DNA from: JAAYCI01 sp047972265 | GTDB taxonomy: Bacteria; Bacillota; Clostridia; Oscillospirales; Ruminococcaceae | NCBI GenBank assembly: GCA_047972265.1 | Contig: JBKEAM010000016.1 | Location: forward strand, 1 to 26,211 | Reading direction: 5' to 3' | Length of the DNA: 26,211 nt | Shown: positions 21,392 to 26,211 of the stretch, piece by piece | Numbering within the stretch: position 1 is the first letter of the stretch | How the letters are laid out: every line of letters starts with the position of its first letter | Notes under the pieces: model-generated | The model's input: the letters and a program-made list of their open reading frames with translations, nothing else | Told to the model about the DNA's origin: nothing | The model's database searches: none | Translations under genes and position numbers: made by a program

Positions 21392-22662
21392 AACAAATGC
21401 TGCCGGATGCAGTGCGTACCGCACTGCAATTTGAAGAAAAAACTCTGCCCAACGGGCTTACCCTGCGGGTAATTACCATACCGGAATATCGCGCAGCGCA
21501 TGCCATTTATGCAACTCATTTTGGCTCTATTCACCGTGCGTTTGAACAAAACGGAAAAAGTGTGCTGATGCCTGCCGGTATGGCCCACTTTTTAGAGCAC
21601 AAAATGTTTGAAAATGAGGATGGCGTAGACGCCTTCTCTTTATATGCCGCCACCGGTGCTTCTGCCAATGCATATACCGGTTTTGAGCGCACCAGCTACA
21701 TTTTTACCGCCTCTACAGAAATAGAAAAAAACCTCGATATCCTGCTTTCTTTTGTGGGGCATCCGCATTTTACAAAAGAAACGGTAGAAAAAGAGCAGGG
21801 GATCATTTCGCAAGAAATTAAAATGTATGCCGATGATGCCGAAAACAGGGCACTGTTTGCCCTGCTGGCAAGCCTTTACCACAACCATCCAGTAAGGGAT
21901 GAAATTGTGGGCACGGTAGAGACCATTGCCGAAATCACGCCAGAATCTCTTTATGCCTGCTGCGATGCTTTTTACAATCCTTCAAACATGGTGCTGTGTG
22001 CCGCAGGCAATATTACCATGCAACAGCTAGAGCAGGCTGTGGCAAAAGCAAATTTACCGCAAGAAAAAGCGGCGCCAACCACCCGTGTTTTTCCTAAAGA
22101 AGAGCGTGGTGTTGCGCGCCCCTGGCACGAGTTTGAAATGCCTGTTTCTATGCCGCTGTTGGCCTTGGGCTTTAAAGAGGAACACCCCGGTGGGGATACC
22201 TCTAAAACCGAGGTTATATGCGATTTGCTTACAGAGTTAATTTGTGGCGAAACCAGCAGCCTGTATCGCCGTCTGTACGATGAGGGCTTGGTACAGCCCG
22301 ATTTTAGTGCCGAGTATGGATGTGTGGACGAAGCAATGCACTTCTTTTTTAGCACAGAGAGCGAACAGCCCGAAAAGGTGAGGGAAGAAATTTTAAAAGA
22401 AATTAACCGTCAGCGCCGCGAAGGGGTAGATCCCGTTCAATTTGATTTGTGCAAAAATATGATGTATGGGGAAGCGGTTGCAGGGCTGGAAAGTGTTGAC
22501 CGTGTGGCATCGATGCTGTCGGTTTCTTATTTTATGAACCGTACGCCCGAAAAAGAAATGGAAGCGTTGGCCAATGTAACGGTTGAAGATATTAACGCCG
22601 CGCTGCAAAATATGATGTTGGAAGAATACAGTGCTACCGTAATTGTGCGTCCGCAAAGTTAA
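21388..22662 (+). CDS. ymfH: M16-family zinc peptidase YmfH (active partner)
   Basis: A 424-residue M16B peptidase. The inverted zinc motif is intact: GMAHFLEHKMF, with H67, E70 and H71, then GASANAYTGFERTSY and the distal Glu region EKEQGIISQEI, so it should be a working metallopeptidase. It has no signal peptide. The start overlaps the ymfF stop by four bases and uses AAAGGAGG, so the two are translated together, presumably into one enzyme with one active and one inactive subunit. The substrate is unknown. It is followed after 47 bases by lgt, probably in the same transcript, since no terminator lies between. Confidence 0.93.
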   Translation: MKQMLPDAVRTALQFEEKTLPNGLTLRVITIPEYRAAHAIYATHFGSIHRAFEQNGKSVLMPAGMAHFLEHKMFENEDGVDAFSLYAATGASANAYTGFERTSYIFTASTEIEKNLDILLSFVGHPHFTKETVEKEQGIISQEIKMYADDAENRALFALLASLYHNHPVRDEIVGTVETIAEITPESLYACCDAFYNPSNMVLCAAGNITMQQLEQAVAKANLPQEKAAPTTRVFPKEERGVARPWHEFEMPVSMPLLALGFKEEHPGGDTSKTEVICDLLTELICGETSSLYRRLYDEGLVQPDFSAEYGCVDEAMHFFFSTESEQPEKVREEILKEINRQRREGVDPVQFDLCKNMMYGEAVAGLESVDRVASMLSVSYFMNRTPEKEMEALANVTVEDINAALQNMMLEEYSATVIVRPQS

Positions 22663-22709
22663 TTTTTTTTGTTTGTGGTTTGTAAGCATTACAGAAAGAG
22701 GGATAAAAT

Positions 22710-23834
22710 ATGTTTAACATAGAATTTCCGGGTCTTGGTATTTCTTTCAGCCTTTCTCGGGTAGCCTTTACCATTTTTGACGTAGAAATATATTGGTATG
22801 GCATTTTTATTGGCATGGGTATGTTGCTGGCATTGGCGCTGGCTTTTAGGCTTGCACCTAAGTTTGGTATAGATGTAAACCGCATGATTGATGTAATTGT
22901 GGTTGGTCTTATATGCGCAATCATTTGTGGCCGCCTGTACTACGTTGTTTTTAGCAATCTTCCTTACAATACATTTTTTGACGTAATAGATATCCGCAGT
23001 GGTGGCATTGGTATTTACGGCGCAATTATTGGCGCATTTGTTGGTGCTTTTGTTATGTGTAAAATACGAAAGGTGCCGGTTTTGCCCTTGTTTGACCTTG
23101 CAGGCATGGGCTTTTTAATTGGGCAGGGCCTGGGGCGCTGGGGTAACTTTTTTAACCAAGAAGCCTTTGGCACCAACACAACCCTACCGTGGGGTATGAA
23201 GAGTGAAGGCACTGTGTGGTTTTTAACCCAGCAGCAGGCGCAATTGGCAGCCGAAGGGATAGTGGTAGACCCCAGTTTGCCGGTTCACCCCACATTTTTG
23301 TACGAAAGCCTGTGGTGTGCGCTTGGGTTCCTGCTTATCTTTTTATACCGTAACCGCCGCAAATTTAACGGCGAAATGTTTTTGTTTTATGTAATGTGGT
23401 ATGGCTTGGGCCGCTTTATGATTGAGGGCCTGCGCACCGATTCTTTAATGATAAGCGGCCTTGGTTTGCGTGTTAGTCAGGTAGTAGCCGCTACCTCTGT
23501 ATTAATAGCTTTTATGCTATGGATATTTGCCAAAAACAAGCTGGCTGGTAAGCCCTTGCAAATACCAGAGATACCGCCCTACTTTGCAAAAGTAAAGGTT
23601 CAGGCGGGCGTCAAAGAGCAGGTTGTAGAAATTAGTTGGCCTGCAAACGGTAAAGTGCCTAATAAGCAAGAACGCTTAAAAATGGCCGAAGAAAAGCTGG
23701 AAGAAGAAAATGCAGAACCGGCCGAAGAAAAGCTAAACAAAGAAGATGCGCCAAAAGAGAAAAAAGATATAAAAAAGCCTGAACAAAAAGAAGAGAAAAA
23801 AGAAAAGCAAGAAAAAGACAAAGACAAAGAGTGA
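22710..23834 (+). CDS. lgt: Prolipoprotein diacylglyceryl transferase, with long charged C-terminal tail
   Basis: Seven-helix membrane enzyme that moves diacylglyceryl from phosphatidylglycerol onto the lipobox cysteine of prolipoproteins. The signature GLGRWGNFFNQEAFG lies at 140-154, preceded by RSGGIGIYGAIIGAF. The catalytic core ends near residue 280, the normal family length. About 90 residues follow that are not typical: a segment near 290-318, then a Lys/Glu-rich, apparently disordered run from about 319 to 374. Most Lgt proteins are 260-300 residues, so this tail is an addition, likely cytoplasmic and of unknown role. AGAGGG precedes the start. It sits between ymfH and folD. Confidence 0.94.
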   Translation: MFNIEFPGLGISFSLSRVAFTIFDVEIYWYGIFIGMGMLLALALAFRLAPKFGIDVNRMIDVIVVGLICAIICGRLYYVVFSNLPYNTFFDVIDIRSGGIGIYGAIIGAFVGAFVMCKIRKVPVLPLFDLAGMGFLIGQGLGRWGNFFNQEAFGTNTTLPWGMKSEGTVWFLTQQQAQLAAEGIVVDPSLPVHPTFLYESLWCALGFLLIFLYRNRRKFNGEMFLFYVMWYGLGRFMIEGLRTDSLMISGLGLRVSQVVAATSVLIAFMLWIFAKNKLAGKPLQIPEIPPYFAKVKVQAGVKEQVVEISWPANGKVPNKQERLKMAEEKLEEENAEPAEEKLNKEDAPKEKKDIKKPEQKEEKKEKQEKDKDKE

Positions 23835-23872
23835 TTTTTAAATATAACTGCTGTAAAACAGGAGGAAACGCA

Positions 23873-24739
23873 ATGCCTGCAAAAATAATTGATGGAAAGC
23901 AACATGCTTTAGAAATTAAACAAAAGGCTGCCATTGAGGTGCAGGAACTGCAAAAGCAGGGCGTAACCCCCTTTTTAATTGTGTTTTTGGTGGGGGATGA
24001 CCCAGCCTCATCTGTGTATGTAAAAGGGAAAGCCAAAGATTGTGCCGAATGTGGTATACGCAGTGAGGTTGTAAAATTGCCGGCAGATACTTCGCAGGAA
24101 GAATTGCTTTTGCGGGTACAAAAGGCCAATGAGGATAATTCTATCCATGGCATTTTGGTTCAACTGCCTCTTCCTCCACAGATTGAAGAAAAACAAGTAA
24201 TTGAAGCAATTAGCCCCCAAAAGGATGTAGATGGATTTACCGCTATAAACACAGGCCGCCTACAAATAGGCGAGGAATGCTTTGTGCCCTGCACACCGGC
24301 TGCCTGCATTTATCTTTTAGAGGCTGCTGGGGTAGACCTTGTAGGCAAAGATGCGGTAGTGGTGGGGCGCAGCAATATCGTTGGCAAGCCGGTTTCTTTG
24401 TTGTTGCTGCAAAAAAGTGCAACGGTAACCATTTGCCACAGCAAAACAAAAAACCTTGCGGCAAAATGTGCATCGGCAGATGTTGTTGTTGCGGCTGTTG
24501 GCAGGCAAGGGTTTATTACCAAAGATATGGTAAAACCCGGTGCTGTGGTAATAGATGTGGGTATTAACCGTGGCACAGACGCTAAGCTGCACGGAGATGT
24601 GGCATATGAAGAAGTGTATGAAAAAGCTGCGGCAATTACGCCTGTGCCGGGCGGTGTAGGGCCAATGACCCGCGCCATGTTGATGCTAAACACCGTTAAG
24701 GCCGCACAAATGGCTTTGCGGATACCAAGCGTAAAATAA
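23873..24739 (+). CDS. folD: Bifunctional methylenetetrahydrofolate dehydrogenase/cyclohydrolase
   Basis: A 288-residue cytoplasmic enzyme that interconverts 5,10-methylene- and 10-formyl-tetrahydrofolate. The YVxxKxK motif YVKGKAK gives catalytic K53. LVQLPLP, PQKDVDGF, PCTPAA, VVGRSNIVGKP and ITPVPGGVGPMTRAML follow in family order. The open frame starts at GTG 23831, overlapping lgt, but AGGAGGA at 23860-23866 and ATG 23873 are clearly the real start. It lies 38 bases after lgt, likely cotranscribed. No terminator is evident before the rplU promoter. Confidence 0.95.
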   Translation: MPAKIIDGKQHALEIKQKAAIEVQELQKQGVTPFLIVFLVGDDPASSVYVKGKAKDCAECGIRSEVVKLPADTSQEELLLRVQKANEDNSIHGILVQLPLPPQIEEKQVIEAISPQKDVDGFTAINTGRLQIGEECFVPCTPAACIYLLEAAGVDLVGKDAVVVGRSNIVGKPVSLLLLQKSATVTICHSKTKNLAAKCASADVVVAAVGRQGFITKDMVKPGAVVIDVGINRGTDAKLHGDVAYEEVYEKAAAITPVPGGVGPMTRAMLMLNTVKAAQMALRIPSVK

Positions 24740-24809
24740 ACAATTTTGCGTAAACGCTAAGGCAGATAATGGTAAATAGCCCTAAAATCCTGTTAGTGTC
24801 CAATTTTCG

Positions 24810-24839
24810 TTGACACATAGGCCGGGTTTATGATATATT
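24810..24839 (+). promoter_or_regulatory. Promoter of rplU-rpmA
   Basis: Perfect TTGACA (24810-24815), an 18-base spacer ending TGA, TATATT (24834-24839). One of the strongest promoters in the window, fitting ribosomal genes. Confidence 0.75.
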
Positions 24840-24845
24840 TGTAAG

Positions 24846-24925
24846 GCCGCTTGGAACGGGTTTTTAAGTGATGCCAGCCATCCACCTTGTAACTTCCAGC
24901 GAGACTGTATAAAAGAGGTTTTGTT
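24846..24925 (+). ncRNA. Structured mRNA leader of rplU (candidate L21 leader)
   Basis: About 80 bases lie between the likely start of transcription and the rplU start. They can fold: an outer stem CGCTTGGAA (24848-24856) with TTCCAGCG (24894-24901) with one bulge, and an inner stem AAGTGATG (24866-24873) with CATCCACCTT (24879-24888) with two bulged C. Firmicutes are known to carry an L21 autoregulatory leader at this position, of similar length; identity with that family is inferred from place and structure, not alignment. Confidence 0.5.
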
Positions 24926-25237
24926 ATGTACGCAATTATTAAGACCGGCGGCAAGCAATATCGCGTAGAAAAAGGCGACGAGATCTACGTAGAAAAAATT
25001 GTTGCAGAAGCTGGCGACACCGTTTCTTTTCAGGACGTGCTTGTTGTAGGCGATGAAGGTAAAGTTACCGTTGGCGAGCCCTTTGTAAAAGGTGCCGAAG
25101 TGACCGCAACCGTTGTTAAAAACGGCAAAGGCCGCAAAATCAATGTATTTACCTACCGTCCCAAAAAAGGCAGCGCCCGCCGTGTTGGGCATCGTCAGCC
25201 CTATACAAAGCTGCAAATTACAGATATTAAAGCTTAA
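24926..25237 (+). CDS. rplU: 50S ribosomal protein L21
   Basis: A 103-residue protein of the large subunit. MYAIIKTGGKQYRVEKGDEIYVEK and the C-terminal YRPKKGSARRVGHRQPYTKL are diagnostic, and the length is standard. AGAGG precedes the start. It is followed 20 bases later by rpmA with no gene between. The structured leader and strong promoter suggest autoregulation by L21. Confidence 0.97.
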   Translation: MYAIIKTGGKQYRVEKGDEIYVEKIVAEAGDTVSFQDVLVVGDEGKVTVGEPFVKGAEVTATVVKNGKGRKINVFTYRPKKGSARRVGHRQPYTKLQITDIKA

Positions 25238-25257
25238 TAACCGAGGAGGGATAAACA

Positions 25258-25509
25258 ATGGCACATAAGAAAGGCGTTGGATCTACAAAAAACGGCCGCG
25301 ATTCCGAGTCTAAACGGCTTGGCGTTAAGCGTGCAGACGGGCAGTTTGTGCTGGCCGGCAACATTTTGGTTCGGCAGCGCGGTACCCACATCCACCCCGG
25401 TGAGAATGTAGGTAAAGGCAGCGACGATACACTTTTTGCTCTGGTAGACGGAAAAGTGAAATTTGAGCGCTGGGGCCGGGATCGTAAAAAAGTCTCGATC
25501 AAACAGTAA
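25258..25509 (+). CDS. rpmA: 50S ribosomal protein L27
   Basis: An 83-residue protein of the large subunit near the peptidyl transferase center. It begins directly with MAHKKGVGSTKNGRD. Many Firmicutes make L27 with about nine extra residues (ending in a Phe) that the protease Prp removes; here a TAA lies in frame six bases before the ATG, so no extension is possible, and no prp gene lies between rplU and rpmA. The ribosome site is GAGGAGGG. A terminator follows. Confidence 0.97.
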   Translation: MAHKKGVGSTKNGRDSESKRLGVKRADGQFVLAGNILVRQRGTHIHPGENVGKGSDDTLFALVDGKVKFERWGRDRKKVSIKQ

Positions 25510-25518
25510 CACCAAAGC

Positions 25519-25546
25519 GCCGGGCCTGCAAGGTCCGGCATTTTTT
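25519..25546 (+). terminator. Intrinsic terminator after rpmA
   Basis: GCCGGGCCT pairs with AGGTCCGGC (one G-U) around a GCA loop, then A and six T. It separates rpmA from obgE. Confidence 0.9.
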
Positions 25547-25596
25547 CGTTTAATGCCTCTCTTTTTTTATGCTGGATGATTATATAGGCTAATTCA

Positions 25597-25612
25597 ATTT
25601 GTCTATACAAAT
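25597..25612. repeat. Short inverted repeat upstream of obgE
   Basis: ATTTGT and ACAAAT flank CTAT. It sits in the gap before obgE and could be an operator, but 6-base arms in AT-rich DNA may be chance. Confidence 0.25.
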
Positions 25613-25724
25613 ATAAATCACTAAGCAGGGCGTTACTATTTGTATTTATGGTAATACTTTTGCAGGTGTATATAAAACTGTGGCGCAGTTTAAAAGAGAG
25701 AATGATAAGAAAGGAGGGACGGCG

Positions 25725-26211
25725 ATGTTTATAGATGTTGCCAGAATTAAGATACAGGCAGGCAATGGTGGAGACGGCAGTGTTAGTTTCCATCGAGAAA
25801 AATATGTAGCTTCCGGCGGGCCGGATGGTGGCGATGGTGCCCGTGGAGGAAGTGTTTATTTTGTAGCAAACGATCATCTTTCAACTCTAATGGATTTTAG
25901 GTATAAGCGTAAGTATCAGGCGCAAGATGGCGAGCCGGGTAAGCCCAAAAAGTGCAGCGGACGCAATGCGCCGGACCTTGTAATAAAAGTGCCGCGCGGC
26001 ACCCTTGTTTTAGATGATGAAACAGGGCTTGTTATTGCGGATATTTCGGACGATGAACCGGTACTGATTGCAAAGGGAGGACGTGGCGGCTGGGGCAATA
26101 CCCATTTTGCCACACCTACAAGGCAAATTCCCCGGTTTGCAAAGCCGGGTTTGCCTGGGCAAAGTTTAAGCATACGGTTAGAGCTAAAGCTAATTGCCGA
26201 TGTTGGATTTA
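25725..26211 (+). CDS. obgE: GTPase Obg, N-terminal part (cut by window end)
   Basis: The frame is open from ATG 25725 to the window edge, 162 codons, and covers the glycine-rich Obg domain: AGNGGDGSVSFHREKYV, GGPDGGDGARGGSVYFVA, FRYKRKYQAQDGEPG, and GGRGGWGNTHFATPT, then LELKLIADVGF where the G domain begins. Obg is an essential ribosome-associated GTPase. AAGGAGGG precedes the start at nine bases. It follows the rplU-rpmA pair, the conserved arrangement in Firmicutes, but a terminator separates them, so it must have its own promoter in the 180 bases upstream; I could not place one with confidence. Confidence 0.95.
   Translation, partial: MFIDVARIKIQAGNGGDGSVSFHREKYVASGGPDGGDGARGGSVYFVANDHLSTLMDFRYKRKYQAQDGEPGKPKKCSGRNAPDLVIKVPRGTLVLDDETGLVIADISDDEPVLIAKGGRGGWGNTHFATPTRQIPRFAKPGLPGQSLSIRLELKLIADVGF

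Noticed and set aside
25227..25877. 216-codon minus-strand frame over rpmA and the start of obgE
   Set aside because: It covers three real features on the opposite strand (rpmA, terminator, obgE start) and its sequence is not protein-like.
1..26211. CRISPR arrays, tRNA or rRNA genes, insertion sequences
   Set aside because: No regularly spaced repeats, no cloverleaf-like segments, no ribosomal RNA signatures and no transposase frames were found on either strand by eye.

Overview
The window comes from a low-to-mid GC Gram-positive, most likely an anaerobic clostridium of the Oscillospiraceae/Ruminococcaceae kind. The evidence is strong AGGAGG-type ribosome binding sites, sigma-A promoters often with an extended TGn -10, many short intergenic terminators, an rplU-rpmA-obg cluster, a BlaI/M56 pair, the paired M16-like genes ymfF/ymfH, and a two-start (Bacillus AK II type) aspartokinase. 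No species can be named from the sequence alone. I see no tRNA, rRNA, CRISPR array, insertion sequence or prophage.

Layout. 1-4.1 kb: three independent transport/sugar genes, namely a DMT/EamA exporter, a ribokinase-like PfkB kinase and an NCS2 purine permease, the last two ending in clear terminators. 4.1-7.1 kb: a decayed reading frame, then a class A penicillin-binding protein with an unusual repeated cytoplasmic tail. 7.1-9.0 kb (minus): lipA-lplA, lipoate synthesis and ligation. 9.2-9.7 kb: acpS. 9.7-11.6 kb (minus): a small unknown protein and murC. 11.8-12.7 kb: a pirin. 12.9-16.8 kb: an operon of ACT-domain protein, hom, thrB and lysC, i.e. aspartate to phosphohomoserine.

16.9-20.1 kb is the most unusual part. 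A BlaI/MecI-like repressor and an M56 (BlaR1-like) membrane metalloprotease run leftward. The M56 frame breaks and continues one frame away into an extracellular M23/LytM domain that lacks one conserved catalytic His. Divergent from them is a VanY-like D,D-carboxypeptidase in which a zinc-ligand His and the catalytic Glu are both replaced. Between them lie TACA/TGTA dyads overlapping the repressor promoter and two 17-bp direct repeats spaced 31 bp. Together they look like a wall-sensing module built from BlaR1/BlaI parts with degenerate wall hydrolases; this is inference.

20.1-24.7 kb: ymfF-ymfH (M16-like pair), lgt with a long charged tail, and folD. 24.8 kb to the end: promoter and structured leader, rplU, rpmA (without N-terminal extension and without an intervening prp gene), terminator, and the start of obgE, cut by the window edge.

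Two reading frames (the M56/M23 junction and the 5' end of the PBP gene) would be repaired by one-base changes in short homopolymers, so read-level confirmation would settle whether they are errors, decay or real recoding.
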